The notes: a model not told the origin generated them from the letters alone. A stretch of DNA of 64,000 bases from Marinobacter pelagius (GCF_003315345.1 NZ_QNRO01000001.1:248001-312000); one strand, 5' to 3'. Positions 1-11,423 are shown, numbered from the stretch's first letter. Numbers and translations: made by a program.

Positions 1-2070
1 GTTGCGCAAATACGAAAGCTGCTCGTCCGTTTCCACGCCTTCGGCGACGATTTCCAGCTTAAGGCCATGGGCCATGGCCACGATGGCGTTGACGATGCAG
101 GCCCCGTCCTCGCCGCTGCGAATGGCACGGACAAAGGACTGATCGACCTTGAGGGTATGGATGGGCAGCCGGTGCAGGTAGTTGAGCGAGGAATAGCCCG
201 TGCCGAAATCATCGATGGCGATGCGCACACCAACGGTCGCCAGTTCTCGCAACTTGTGACTGATCTGGTCCAGGTCGCTCATGATCACGTTTTCGGTGAT
301 CTCGATCTCCAGGTTGTCGGGCGGGAAGTCCTGTTTGGTCATCCGCCTGACAAGATTGTCCACGAAGCGGGGATGCTCCACCTGGATCGGGGAAAGGTTC
401 ACCGCCAGGCGCAGATCCGGATGGCCGTTCCGGATCCAGTCACCGACATCCCGGAAAGCCCGGTCCATGACCCATTCGCTGAGTTGGACGATGAGCTTGG
501 TCTCCTCGGCCAGGGCCAGGAAATCCCCGGGATACAGCAGGCCGCGTTCCGGGTGCTGCCATCGCACCAGTGCTTCCAGACCGACGATGCGGTTGCTTCT
601 GGAGCAGACCTGGGGCTGGTAGAAAACCCGGAGTTCATCCCGCTCCAGGGCCAGGCGAAGATCCCGCTCAAGGCTCAGCCGGTTGGCGGTATCCACGCTC
701 ATGGTCTGGGAGTAGAACCGGTAACCATCCTTGCCACGCCCTTTGACGTGGTACATGGCAATATCGGCGCTCTGGATCAGCTGATCCAGGTTCTCGCCGG
801 CCTCGGGGTATACCGCGATTCCGATACTGACACCGACAAACACCTCGTGCTCGCCCAGCTGGAACGGAGCCTGAAGTGCCCGGATCAGCTTTCTGGCGAT
901 CTGTCGGGCGTCGTCACTGTCATGGATCGCCGGTAGTAGCAGGGTGAATTCATCCCCGCCGAAGCGGGACAGGGTGTCTCCCTTGCGCAGGCACTTCTCC
1001 AGCCGCTGGGTGACCGCCTGGAGCAGGCGGTCACCCATGGCATGGCCGAGGGTGTCGTTGATGATCTTGAAGCGATCAAGATCCAGAAACATGACTGCCA
1101 GTTTTTCGTTACCCCGTCGGGCCTGGGCGATCGCCAGTTCCAGGCGGTCCTTGAACAGGGCGCGGTTGGGCAGGCGCGTCAGCAGGTCGTGATAGGCCTG
1201 GAAATTGATGAACGCCTCGGCCTCCTTGCGCTCGGTCACATCCCTGGCCGTGCCATAGTAGCGGGCGGATTTCGGGGTTGCGCCGATCTGGCTGTCACCG
1301 GTGTGTGGCCAGGTCTGGGGGTCGATCGGAAAGGCCGTGATCTCAAAATGACGGGTTGCCTGCTGGCTGCCGCGGGTTTTGAGCCGTACTTCCAGCGTGC
1401 GCGGGTTGTCTGCGGTGATGTTGGCCCCTTTAAGGGCGTAAGTTCCCTTGGACACGTCCCGGTCGTCGAGAATCTGCCGGAAGTGCTGGCCGCAGAGTTC
1501 CTCCGGTTGGTAGCCAAGCAGGGACTCGACCTTGCTGTTGATAAAGCAGATATAGCCTTCCTCATCGAGCATGAACACGATGTCCGGTGATGTGTTGACG
1601 ATATAGCGGTGAAGGGCTTCGGATTTTTCCAGCCGCACCTGGATATGTTCGTGTGCCCGCATGAGGGATTGCTTGTTGATGACACTCTCGACGGTTGCCA
1701 GCAGTTCCTCAGGGTCGAAGGGTTTGCGGATATAATCCAGCGCCCCCCGGCGCAGCGCGCGGCTGACGGCGGCAAACGAGCTCTCGCCGCTGACGACAAT
1801 GGTGCCGCAGTCCGGCTGCTTATCGGTGAGTTCCGCCATGACGTCAAAGCCGTCCACGCCGGGCATTCGAAGGTCCAGCAGTGCGAGGTCAAACGACTGT
1901 TGATCAATCAGTTCACAGGCTCGCTCGCCCCCTTCGGCTTCGGTTACCTCGTAGCCCTGGCTGCGCAGCAGGGAGGCAAGCGAGCTCAGAAGCCGGGGCT
2001 CATCGTCCACTACCAGGAGCCTGGCCGGCAACCCCTGGCTCGGGGTCTGATCAGCGTGTTCAGGTTTCAT
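1..2070 (-). CDS. Response regulator with PAS, GGDEF and EAL domains (C-terminus cut by window edge)
   Basis: Reading the minus strand from the ATG at 2070 gives about 690 residues without a stop down to base 1. A receiver domain comes first (acidic pair D22-D23, phosphoacceptor D66 in LLDLRMPG). A PAS domain (about 150-270), a GGDEF domain (SRFGGDEF near residue 370) and an EAL domain (GLEALVRW near 495, DDFGTGYS, AEGVET near 678) follow. Both the GGDEF and EAL signatures are intact, so it may make and degrade c-di-GMP. The start overlaps the stop of the upstream kinase by four bases (ATGA), so the two are translationally coupled and almost certainly a cognate pair. Only the last few dozen residues of the EAL domain should be missing. 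Target genes cannot be read from the sequence. Confidence 0.9.
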   Translation of the reverse strand, partial: MKPEHADQTPSQGLPARLLVVDDEPRLLSSLASLLRSQGYEVTEAEGGERACELIDQQSFDLALLDLRMPGVDGFDVMAELTDKQPDCGTIVVSGESSFAAVSRALRRGALDYIRKPFDPEELLATVESVINKQSLMRAHEHIQVRLEKSEALHRYIVNTSPDIVFMLDEEGYICFINSKVESLLGYQPEELCGQHFRQILDDRDVSKGTYALKGANITADNPRTLEVRLKTRGSQQATRHFEITAFPIDPQTWPHTGDSQIGATPKSARYYGTARDVTERKEAEAFINFQAYHDLLTRLPNRALFKDRLELAIAQARRGNEKLAVMFLDLDRFKIINDTLGHAMGDRLLQAVTQRLEKCLRKGDTLSRFGGDEFTLLLPAIHDSDDARQIARKLIRALQAPFQLGEHEVFVGVSIGIAVYPEAGENLDQLIQSADIAMYHVKGRGKDGYRFYSQTMSVDTANRLSLERDLRLALERDELRVFYQPQVCSRSNRIVGLEALVRWQHPERGLLYPGDFLALAEETKLIVQLSEWVMDRAFRDVGDWIRNGHPDLRLAVNLSPIQVEHPRFVDNLVRRMTKQDFPPDNLEIEITENVIMSDLDQISHKLRELATVGVRIAIDDFGTGYSSLNYLHRLPIHTLKVDQSFVRAIRSGEDGACIVNAIVAMAHGLKLEIVAEGVETDEQLSYLRN

Positions 2071-4079
2071 TGGTCGGTACCCGTCGGTTTGTCATCAGGC
2101 GTTTTCTTTTTCTGGAACGTTGCCGGGAGCAGGATGCGGAATGTGGTTCCGTCCGGCCCCGTACGGCAAGCGATGATGCCGTCCATGTCATCAACGAGTT
2201 GCTTCACAATGCTCAGGCCCAGACCGCTGTGGCCGTCTCCCTTTGTGGTTTTCACCGGCGCGAACAGTTTGTCCCTGACTGCTTCCGGGATCCCCATGCC
2301 GGTATCGGTTATTTCAAGTTCCACCCAGGTTCTCTGGTTTTGCCAGACCGGGGCCGAGGTTCTCAAGGTGACCGTACCGCCGCTCTCCGGCAGTGCCTCG
2401 GAGGCGTTGCGCAACAGGTTGATAATGACCTGGCGCAGAGCCGAGGCGGGACCGCTGACCAGGGCGGGGTTGTCGGTCAGATCCAGCCTGAGCCGGCGTT
2501 TGCCATCATCGAACAGGCTGTCCTCGACAATGCGGCTGAGACTGTCGAGCTCGTCATTGAGCGAGATGCCGCCGGCGTGTTCCGTCCCTGTCCCCGTCTG
2601 GCCCATCTGTTGCAGAAGGTCGCCCGCCCGGTCCAGTTCCTCGCGGATGATGTCCAGCTCCTGGTGCACATCAGGATCATCGAGCCGGTTTCGTAACTGG
2701 TAAATGTATTGGCGGATGATGGTTAGCGGATTATTGACCTCGTGAACCTGTTTGCGCAGGTGCTGGCGGTCCAGCTCCTGCTGCAGGTGTTCGGCGGAAT
2801 CGGTGATCTGCCCGGTGGATTGGCGGTTGGCAACGATCTGGCCGAGGCGATGACTGAAAAGACTCGCCAGCTCCAGAGTGCTGTTCTGCCTGCTCTCATC
2901 GGAGCCCAGTGCAAAAACGCCGGCGCATCCGCTGCCGGCGTTGACCGGTATGGCTATCATTGAGGGCGTTTGAAGCAGGGACAGCAACTGGCGGTCAAGT
3001 ACTGTGCGGTTTCGACCGGTGAGCTTGACCGGTCTGCCGGTATTGAAGGCCTCGGTCAGGGTACTGCCGCCCGGATTCGGTGAAATCGTGAGCTCGGGAG
3101 CGTCGGTTCCTGTCCCCGCGATTAATGCGAGGAATTTATCCCTGGGTGCAAAGCCAAGGACGGGAGAGCCGGTGATCAGGGCCAGGCTGTTCGCCGCCTC
3201 AGCAATCAGGCTGTCGGTGGTTTGTCCCGGTTCGGCGAAGTCCAGGGCCTGGTTGACGACGGCCTGCTGGAGGATGACCTCTTGCAGTTCCCGGGTTGCC
3301 CGCTCGCCGTCATAGTTGTCATCGAGGGCAATCCCGAGAGAACTGGCGATGCCGGCCACTTCGTGGGCGATGCGCCGGTTGATCTCCCGGGTCAGCTCTT
3401 CGCTGAGACCGAAAACGGTGTCGGCAGCGGCAATGCCTGCCGCATCGGAAAGGGCGAGTCGGGTGGCCAGGCTGATCAGTTTGACCAGGTGACCGGCGTC
3501 CCTGGACTCCTCCGGCGCGGCCTGTTGATAGCGCATGGCGTCCGCGGCCATTGGTCCCAATCCCCAGGCGCTGACCAGGTCAGCGGCAACGTCGGACTGG
3601 TTGTTCAGGTAATGCTGGCGGGCATCCGGAGTGGTGGCTTTAATGGCAACCAGTTCGCCGATGTTATGGAGCACGCCGAGCATGAAGGCTTCTTCGGGGT
3701 AGGGATAGCCGGTAAGTGTGGCCAGGGCCCGGGCGGTCAGCGCGGTGGTCAGGGAGTGGCGCCAGAAATCCCGGATTTGCCGCCAGTCATCGTTGCCAAG
3801 CCCGAATTGCAGCTGGTTCAGCGCTGCGGTCAGTACCAGGCTGCGCAACCGTTGCGGTCCAAGGCGAACCAGGGCCTGCTCGATGGATCGAATGGGGCCC
3901 TCGTGGGATTCTGTAGTCAGGTTGGCGAGGGAGAGAACGCGGCCAACGAGTGCGGTATCGGCAGAGATGATGCCGCTGATGGTCTGGAAACTGGCGTCGT
4001 CATGACAAGCCTCGAGCGCCCGCAGCGTTACCTCCGGGAGACTCGGTAGCTGTAGATCTGGCGCTAGTTCCATAGGCAT
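2067..4079 (-). CDS. HDOD-GAF sensor histidine kinase
   Basis: A 670-residue protein. An HDOD domain fills about residues 8-205 and starts with the typical LPSLPEV motif. A GAF-like region lies at about 290-425. The C-terminal kinase has the phosphorylated histidine near 446 (KQVHEVNNPL), an N box (INLLRNASEALPE), a G1 box (DTGMGIPE) and a G2 box (GLGLSIV). No membrane segment is visible, so it should be a cytosolic sensor. HDOD domains lack the catalytic residues of HD phosphohydrolases and act as signalling modules. The stop overlaps the start of the REC-PAS-GGDEF-EAL gene, which is its likely phosphotransfer target. The input signal is unknown. Confidence 0.88.
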   Translation of the reverse strand: MPMELAPDLQLPSLPEVTLRALEACHDDASFQTISGIISADTALVGRVLSLANLTTESHEGPIRSIEQALVRLGPQRLRSLVLTAALNQLQFGLGNDDWRQIRDFWRHSLTTALTARALATLTGYPYPEEAFMLGVLHNIGELVAIKATTPDARQHYLNNQSDVAADLVSAWGLGPMAADAMRYQQAAPEESRDAGHLVKLISLATRLALSDAAGIAAADTVFGLSEELTREINRRIAHEVAGIASSLGIALDDNYDGERATRELQEVILQQAVVNQALDFAEPGQTTDSLIAEAANSLALITGSPVLGFAPRDKFLALIAGTGTDAPELTISPNPGGSTLTEAFNTGRPVKLTGRNRTVLDRQLLSLLQTPSMIAIPVNAGSGCAGVFALGSDESRQNSTLELASLFSHRLGQIVANRQSTGQITDSAEHLQQELDRQHLRKQVHEVNNPLTIIRQYIYQLRNRLDDPDVHQELDIIREELDRAGDLLQQMGQTGTGTEHAGGISLNDELDSLSRIVEDSLFDDGKRRLRLDLTDNPALVSGPASALRQVIINLLRNASEALPESGGTVTLRTSAPVWQNQRTWVELEITDTGMGIPEAVRDKLFAPVKTTKGDGHSGLGLSIVKQLVDDMDGIIACRTGPDGTTFRILLPATFQKKKTPDDKPTGTDQ

Positions 4080-4280
4080 GCCTTGCCGAACCCTGATCAG
4101 ACGTCGTTTCCTGACGCCGGTTTCATTCTTGTTATCCGAAAATCCTAAACAATCGCTTTCGGTAATTAAAAGCTCTTTGTTGTTTTAATGAGCAATATAT
4201 TATCTCATCTGTGATATGTGTAGACTTTTTACAGGTTAGTTTGTTATTCGCTGTTTTCCCAGGGATGAGAACACATTCAG
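4080..4280. other. Divergent intergenic region between the HDOD kinase and the MinD-like gene
   Basis: An A/T-rich gap between two divergent genes, so it must hold promoters for both. A/T-rich stretches around 4160-4205 could hold -10 elements, but no convincing -35/-10 pair or operator is evident. A GGGATGAG run at about 4261 lies upstream of the MinD-like start. Confidence 0.4.
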
Positions 4281-5594
4281 ATGGCCCTTCAACCGGATAC
4301 CGACAAGCGCAATTTGAACCACCCTCACACGGTTGCCATTGCCGGAGGTGTGGGCGGGGTAGGAAAGACCTCCGTGGCGTTGAACCTGGGCCTGACCCTG
4401 GCGAAGCAGGGTAAACGGGTGTTGTTGCTGGACGGTGACACCGGGCCCTCTAGTGTCACAGCACGGCTGGGACTGGAGGCAGGCAGAGATCTTTCCGGGG
4501 TGCTTGAAGCAAAATATGCTCTGGAAGAGGCCCTGCTGACCGCGGACTATGATCTCGATATCCTGCCCGGAGTGGCCGCCTTGCACCGATGCCCGGACAT
4601 GGATCAGCGTGATGCCATGACTGCGCTGGAGGCACTGGATGAACTGGAGCGCGGCTATGACTATGTGATTCTGGATACCGGCAGCGGCACCGATCTTCCG
4701 GGGCTGCACATGGTGGCCAGCGCGGCACTGGCCTGTATGGTGGTTACACCGGATCCCGATTCCCTGAAACAGGTGTTTTCTCTGGTCCGGAATCTGAGAA
4801 AACGTGGTTACCGGCGGGTGCCAAGCGTAGTGGTCAACATGGCATCCGGAGCCAGTCAGGCACAGTCGATTTTTCAGCGGCTGGATGGTGCCGTCGGGCG
4901 TCATCTGGGGGATTCTCTGCATTATCTCGGCGCGCTCTGGCGTGACGAAACTCTGCGCCAGTCCGTGACGACCGGGGTCCCGGTGGCGACCTTGCCGGTA
5001 TCCGATCCTTCCTGTCGCCAGTTCCATACCCTTGCCGACATGCTCGACGTCCGCCTTTCCCGCCTGCCACCGGAAAAATCGGGAGTGGCGGGGTACTGGA
5101 AGTCGGTTCTTCGACGCCGGCACAAAACGGAACTGCATCATCAGGAAGAGATTGGCGGGCGGCCCAGGAGTGAGGAAGAACGTCTCTCGGCCGCCATGGA
5201 TGAGCTGGACTCGGTACTCGGTGAGGGTGTCGACCCCATGCTGCGTTATGAGGCATTCAACCGTTTTTTTGCACTGCTGGGGCGCAACCTGGATGCCGAT
5301 AGCATCGAGTTTATCCAGACCGGTCTGGCGGCTATGCCCTGGGAGCAAATACCGTCCGATGACCGACAACACATGGCCGCCCATTTGAGGCATCTGGCAG
5401 ACCAGATTGCGCCTGTAGAGAAGGAAAAGCCTGAGACCGCCGCTGTGTCTGTGCCTATACCAGAGCCACTGTTTGACCGCATCAGCCTTGGTGAGCAGGA
5501 GCGTCTGGTGCGGGCTCTGAGGGAGCAGCCGGCGGATGTTTCTATTGATCAGTTGCTTCGTGCCCTTGCCAGTCACGGTACAGGCCACTTCTGA
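4281..5594 (+). CDS. MinD/ParA-family ATPase with long C-terminal extension
   Basis: 437 residues. A deviant Walker A motif (GGVGGVGKTS) sits near residues 21-30, followed by a switch region (LLLDGDTG) and a Walker B-like YVILDTGSG near 130. The first 260 residues align in pattern with FleN/FlhG/MinD ATPases, which control the number or placement of flagella and other polar structures. The remaining 175 residues are an acidic, helix-rich extension not usual in FleN. No flagellar genes lie nearby, so the target is open. Its neighbour across the divergent gap is the kinase/c-di-GMP pair, which would suit a role in surface behaviour, but that is inference. Confidence 0.8.
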   Translation: MALQPDTDKRNLNHPHTVAIAGGVGGVGKTSVALNLGLTLAKQGKRVLLLDGDTGPSSVTARLGLEAGRDLSGVLEAKYALEEALLTADYDLDILPGVAALHRCPDMDQRDAMTALEALDELERGYDYVILDTGSGTDLPGLHMVASAALACMVVTPDPDSLKQVFSLVRNLRKRGYRRVPSVVVNMASGASQAQSIFQRLDGAVGRHLGDSLHYLGALWRDETLRQSVTTGVPVATLPVSDPSCRQFHTLADMLDVRLSRLPPEKSGVAGYWKSVLRRRHKTELHHQEEIGGRPRSEEERLSAAMDELDSVLGEGVDPMLRYEAFNRFFALLGRNLDADSIEFIQTGLAAMPWEQIPSDDRQHMAAHLRHLADQIAPVEKEKPETAAVSVPIPEPLFDRISLGEQERLVRALREQPADVSIDQLLRALASHGTGHF

Positions 5595-5763
5595 ACCACT
5601 CTTCGAATGTGCCTCTTATTTTGTCATTTCATTTGTACTTTTTTTGTGTCGTAATTTTGCGGTTTGTCACCATGTTGTCACGGAGATTGTGCAAACATTG
5701 ATCGCAGAAATGGGCATGGTGGCCCGTAATATGCAACCCATCCGGTGAAAGGTTGGATGTGAT

Positions 5764-5781
5764 CCGGGGCCACCGCCCCGG
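5764..5781. other. GC-rich hairpin in the leader of the fatty acyl reductase gene
   Basis: A 7-bp perfect inverted repeat (CCGGGGC, loop CACC, GCCCCGG) lies about 48 bases before the start codon. No T-run follows, so it is not a simple terminator. It may stabilise the mRNA or be the end of the upstream transcript. Confidence 0.35.
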
Positions 5782-5828
5782 CAGGTATCGATCCGGCCAA
5801 CCAGCTCAGTCAGAGAAGGAGTTCGTTC

Positions 5829-7370
5829 ATGGCAACACAGCAAATCACCCCCGAAGCATCTTCATCGAAGGTACTCGATGCACTTCGCGGCAAGCAGGTT
5901 CTGGTTACCGGTACCACCGGTTTTCTGGGTAAGGTTGTCCTGGAGAAGCTGATTCGGACCGTGCCGGATATTGGCGGCATACACCTGCTCATTCGGGGAA
6001 ACAAACGCCACCCGGATGCCCGTAGCCGGTTCCTGAACGAAATTGCCACCTCATCCGTGTTCGAACGCCTGCGAGCGGAGGATTCCGAGGGTTTCGAAGC
6101 CTTTGTCGAGGACAAGATCCATTGCGTCACCGGCGAAGTGACCGAGCCCCGCTTCGGCCTGCCCCCCAGGGATTTCAATGCTCTGGCCTCCGGCCTGGAT
6201 GCGGTGATCAACTCTGCCGCGAGCGTGAATTTCCGCGAGGAGCTCGACAAGGCCCTGGCGATCAACACCCTGTGCCTGGACAACATCGCCGGACTGGCGC
6301 TCAGCAACCCGGAGCTGGCAGTGATTCAGGTCTCCACCTGTTACGTGAACGGAATGAATGCAGGGCAGGTGACCGAGTCCATCATCAAGCCTGCCGGTGA
6401 AGCGATCCCCCGAAGTGAAAGCGGTTATTTCGAAATCGAGGAGCTGGTCAACCTGCTCGAAGACAAGATTGCAGACGTGCGTTCACGCTATTCCGGCAAG
6501 TTGCTGGAAAAGAAGCTGGTGGAGCTGGGTATCCGGGAAGCCAACCGCTATGGCTGGAGTGACACTTACACCTTCACCAAATGGCTGGGAGAGCAGCGGC
6601 TGATGAAAGCGCTGGCGGGCGGCCCGTTGACGATTGTTCGCCCGTCCATCATCGAGAGTGCACTGGAAGAGCCGGCGCCGGGCTGGATTGAAGGTGTGAA
6701 GGTGGCGGATGCCATTATCCTGGCCTACGCCCGCGAGAAGGTGACCCTGTTCCCGGGCAAGCGTTCCGGTGTCATCGATGTCATTCCGGTGGACCTTGTC
6801 GCCAATGCCATCATCCTGGGGCTGGCCGAGGCGTTGTCCGAGCAGGCAGCTCACCGCATCTACCAATGCTGCAGCGGCAGTGCCAATCCGATCTCTCTGG
6901 GCGAGTTTATCGACCACCTGATGGCGGAGTCCAAGAGCAACTATGCCGAGTACGACCAGCTGTTCTATCGCCAGCCCAGTAAGCCTTTCGTGGCGGTGAA
7001 CCGCAAGCTGTTCGATACCGTGGTTGGCGGGATCCGCATCCCGTTGAAGCTGACCGATCGGGTGCTCAAGCTGCTGGGCCACACCCGGGAACTGAAAATG
7101 CTCCGGAACCTGGACACCACCCGTTCGCTGGCGACCATCTTCGGCTTCTACACCGCTCCGGATTATATTTTCCGGAACGATGAACTGATGGCCCTGTCAG
7201 CGCGGATGGGTAGGCTGGATCAGGCGCTGTTCCCGGTGGATGCCCGGCAGATTGACTGGTCGATGTACCTGCGCAAGATCCATCTCGCCGGCCTCAACCG
7301 TTATGCGCTTAAGGAACGAAAGCTATACAGCCTGCGCGCGTCCCGTGATCGTAAAAAGAAAGCGGCCTGA
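5829..7370 (+). CDS. far: Fatty acyl reductase (alcohol-forming), short Marinobacter type
   Basis: 513 residues, the length of the short Marinobacter fatty acyl reductases that reduce fatty acyl-CoA (or acyl-ACP) and fatty aldehyde to the primary alcohol using NADPH. The alcohols feed wax ester synthesis. The Rossmann motif TGTTGFLG is at residues 27-34. The extended-SDR active site YTFTK is near 246-250, after the conserved block YGWSDT. The C-terminal sterile domain ends with the basic tail RDRKKKAA. The sequence also matches my memory of the characterised Marinobacter enzyme over long blocks, including RTVPDIGGIHLLIRGNKRH. A strong AAGGAG lies just upstream of the ATG. It appears to be a single-gene unit; no wax ester synthase is in the window. 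Confidence 0.93.
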   Translation: MATQQITPEASSSKVLDALRGKQVLVTGTTGFLGKVVLEKLIRTVPDIGGIHLLIRGNKRHPDARSRFLNEIATSSVFERLRAEDSEGFEAFVEDKIHCVTGEVTEPRFGLPPRDFNALASGLDAVINSAASVNFREELDKALAINTLCLDNIAGLALSNPELAVIQVSTCYVNGMNAGQVTESIIKPAGEAIPRSESGYFEIEELVNLLEDKIADVRSRYSGKLLEKKLVELGIREANRYGWSDTYTFTKWLGEQRLMKALAGGPLTIVRPSIIESALEEPAPGWIEGVKVADAIILAYAREKVTLFPGKRSGVIDVIPVDLVANAIILGLAEALSEQAAHRIYQCCSGSANPISLGEFIDHLMAESKSNYAEYDQLFYRQPSKPFVAVNRKLFDTVVGGIRIPLKLTDRVLKLLGHTRELKMLRNLDTTRSLATIFGFYTAPDYIFRNDELMALSARMGRLDQALFPVDARQIDWSMYLRKIHLAGLNRYALKERKLYSLRASRDRKKKAA

Positions 7371-7670
7371 CCCGATCGGGCATCCGGGTCCGGTCGCAAT
7401 GACCGGATCTGGCCATTTTTACTGGCGATTTCCTCGTCTCGGACTATCCTCAAGATAGCTTCTCAGTTTGTGTTTTTTCCATCCGTTTCTTGCAGTTTGC
7501 CGTCAGTTTGGGACTAAAAGTGCAGGCACATTAGGACGTTAGTCTAATTCATTGTGTGGTGGCACACATGTTGAACTACGACTATCCGTCTTCTGGGCCG
7601 GAGAGGCCCGATCGCTCTGTTTTTAAAAAACCGACAATGACAACAGACTCTAACTCAAAGGGGGAGCACA
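7371..7670 (+). promoter_or_regulatory. Upstream region of the acetyl-CoA synthetase gene with paired GACTAA/TTAGTC half-sites
   Basis: A 300-base gap with no gene. It contains GACTAA at 7512-7517 and its inverse TTAGTC at 7539-7544 (inside TTAGTCTAA), 21 bases apart. A further TTAGGAC sits at 7531. Such inverted half-sites upstream of an acs gene, with a LuxR-type regulator encoded just downstream of acs, are a plausible binding site for that regulator. The exact motif of CrbR/ErdR is not something I can confirm from memory. Confidence 0.4.
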
Positions 7671-9620
<1,950 letters not shown>

Positions 9621-9659
9621 CGCCGGCTGTCAGCCAATAACCTGTGAGGAATCTGTTGA

Positions 9660-10325
9660 ATGACACAAACAATTATCGTCGCTGATGATCACCCGCTGTT
9701 CCGAGCAGCATTGAAGCAGGCGGTCAGTCAGGCGGTGCCGGATGCCAAGACGGTTGAAGTCGACAGCATCAAGTCACTGCAGGCGGCGGTAGAGTCGCAC
9801 CCGGACGCGGATCTGGTTCTGCTGGACCTGAACATGCCGGGTGCCCACGGCTTCTCCGGGCTCGTGTTCATGCGCGGGCAGTACCCGGGCTTGCCGGTGG
9901 TGGTTGTGTCAGGATCTGAGGAGCTGCAGGTGATGCGCCGTTCGATCGACTACGGAGCGTCCGGCTTCATTCCGAAGTCGGCGCCGCTGCCGACCATTAC
10001 CGAGGCGATTCAGGCGGTCCTGGAAGGGGATGTCTGGCTGCCGGAGGGTGTGGCAGAGAAGATCGAACGGATGCAGTCCGAATCGACGGATTTCTCCGAG
10101 CGTCTGGCGTCCCTGACGCCGCAGCAGTTCCGGGTGCTGGGTATGCTGGCCGAGGGGCTTCTGAACAAACAGATCGCCTACGATCTGGATGTGTCGGAGG
10201 CCACTATCAAGGCCCATATCACGGCGGTATTCCGGAAGCTGGGGGTTCGTAACCGGACCCAGGCAGTGATCGCGATCCAGCAGATGGAGATCGATCCTTC
10301 AGACCAGTCGCTTTCGGGTGGTTGA
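9660..10325 (+). CDS. LuxR/NarL-family response regulator, CrbR/ErdR-like
   Basis: 221 residues with an N-terminal receiver domain (ADDHPLFR, phosphoacceptor aspartate in LLDLNMPG near residue 58, conserved lysine in FIPKSAP). A C-terminal LuxR helix-turn-helix (LLNKQIAYDLDVSEATIKAHI) follows. The overall pattern is that of the regulators that activate acs in acetate metabolism (CrbR, also called ErdR or AgmR). Its position right behind acs supports this. The partner sensor kinase is not in the window. Transcription probably ends at the hairpin at 10376-10406. Confidence 0.85.
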   Translation: MTQTIIVADDHPLFRAALKQAVSQAVPDAKTVEVDSIKSLQAAVESHPDADLVLLDLNMPGAHGFSGLVFMRGQYPGLPVVVVSGSEELQVMRRSIDYGASGFIPKSAPLPTITEAIQAVLEGDVWLPEGVAEKIERMQSESTDFSERLASLTPQQFRVLGMLAEGLLNKQIAYDLDVSEATIKAHITAVFRKLGVRNRTQAVIAIQQMEIDPSDQSLSGG

Positions 10326-10333
10326 TTGAAGTT

Positions 10334-10363
10334 GGGGTCAGATAAAAGCTTTCATCTGACCCC
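10334..10363. repeat. 30-bp palindromic repeat, copy 1
   Basis: GGGGTCAGAT... / ...ATCTGACCCC, one mismatch between arms (A instead of G in the left arm). It lies between the convergent ends of the response regulator and the 2-hydroxyacid dehydrogenase genes, just before a terminator. Confidence 0.9.
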
Positions 10364-10375
10364 GGATTTGACCTG

Positions 10376-10406
10376 AAAAACGGGAGCCCTCGGGCTCCCG
10401 TTTTTG
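10376..10406. terminator. Bidirectional rho-independent terminator
   Basis: A perfect 9-bp stem (CGGGAGCCC / GGGCTCCCG, two-base loop) flanked by an A-run on the left and a T-run on the right. It can stop transcripts from both convergent neighbours. Confidence 0.93.
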
Positions 10407-10439
10407 TTTCTACGGCCTGCAATCCCGCAGCTGCCGGCG

Positions 10440-11423
10440 TTATTTGCTGCCGGCGTACCCGAGCCTTTTGTCCACCAGGTTGAACAGGTCACGGCCCTTG
10501 TGCCACAGGTCGAAGTTCTCCAGGAACTGGTCGGTCAGGGCCCGCTTCCAGCCGATGAAATCGCCGGCCATGTGGGCGGTCATGATGACGTTTTCCATAT
10601 CCCAGAGTGGATGGCCCTTGGGCAGAGGCTCCTCTTCGAAGACATCAAGGCCAGCGCCGGCGATTTCTCCTTCTTCCAGGGCAACGATCAGATCATCGGT
10701 TTTCACGATGGGGCCGCGGCCGATGTTGATGAGCCGGGCGCTGTTGCGCATGGCCTTGAATGCCTTGTGGTCGAACAGGCCTTCGGTCTGGGGAGTGAGG
10801 GGAGCGGCAATGACCACAAAATCATAGTGGGGCAGCTGGTTGAACAGGTCATCGTTGCCATGTACCGCCACGAAATCCGGATCGTCGTGGCGTGGGGTAC
10901 GGGCGATGCCATGAGGCTGGAGCCCCGCCGCGCGGACCAGCCGGCCGATCTGGCGGCCGATGGAGCCGGCACCAACCACCAGCACCTGTTTGCCCTCGGC
11001 CCGCTCGGTATCCCGGTGTTTCCATTCATGCCGGTGCTGGAGGCGGATGGAATTCGGGAAGTCCTTGGCGAACATCAGGATGGTGCAAAGCACATACTCG
11101 GCAATGGTCCGGTCGAAGATGCCCCGGGCGTTGGTGACGACCACGTCGCTTTCGATCAGGCCGGGAAACATCAGGGCATCGACGCCGGCACTGGTGGCGT
11201 GAATCCACTGGAGTTTGTCGGCACAGGGCCAGGCGGCTTCAAGGGCCTCGGTCCTGAAATCAGTCACCATCATCACATCGGTACCGGGCAGGGTATCTCT
11301 CAGCGTCTGTTCATCACAGGCAAACCGGACCTCGGCCCGGGCTTTTAGCGCATCCATTCCCGGTGGCTGCTGTTCGCCAGGGGCTGTCAAAACGGTTACA
11401 ACCGGTTTGCTTTGCTGAGTCAT
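10440..11423 (-). CDS. D-2-hydroxyacid dehydrogenase (NAD-dependent)
   Basis: 327 residues. It has the two-domain fold of the D-isomer specific 2-hydroxyacid dehydrogenases, which reduce 2-oxoacids or glyoxylate-type acids. The nucleotide motif GAGSIG is near residue 150. The catalytic arginine is in INIGRGP (near 233), the glutamate in DVFEEEPL (near 262) and the histidine in TAHMAGD (near 283). A GGAGG box precedes the ATG. It is a single-gene unit with its own start in the repeat-rich gap to the right. The true substrate is not predictable from the sequence. Confidence 0.9.
   Translation of the reverse strand: MTQQSKPVVTVLTAPGEQQPPGMDALKARAEVRFACDEQTLRDTLPGTDVMMVTDFRTEALEAAWPCADKLQWIHATSAGVDALMFPGLIESDVVVTNARGIFDRTIAEYVLCTILMFAKDFPNSIRLQHRHEWKHRDTERAEGKQVLVVGAGSIGRQIGRLVRAAGLQPHGIARTPRHDDPDFVAVHGNDDLFNQLPHYDFVVIAAPLTPQTEGLFDHKAFKAMRNSARLINIGRGPIVKTDDLIVALEEGEIAGAGLDVFEEEPLPKGHPLWDMENVIMTAHMAGDFIGWKRALTDQFLENFDLWHKGRDLFNLVDKRLGYAGSK

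Noticed and set aside
4236..5588. A 450-codon open frame on the minus strand
   Set aside because: Antisense to the MinD-like ATPase, no recognisable domain.
5536..5748. Short hydrophobic frame at the end of the MinD-like gene
   Set aside because: It overlaps the clear MinD-like coding sequence and has no ribosome site.
7561..7575. Sigma-54-like -24/-12 sequence TGGCAC-N5-TTGA upstream of acs
   Set aside because: The invariant GC of the -12 element is GA, and the regulator next to acs is not an enhancer-binding AAA+ protein.
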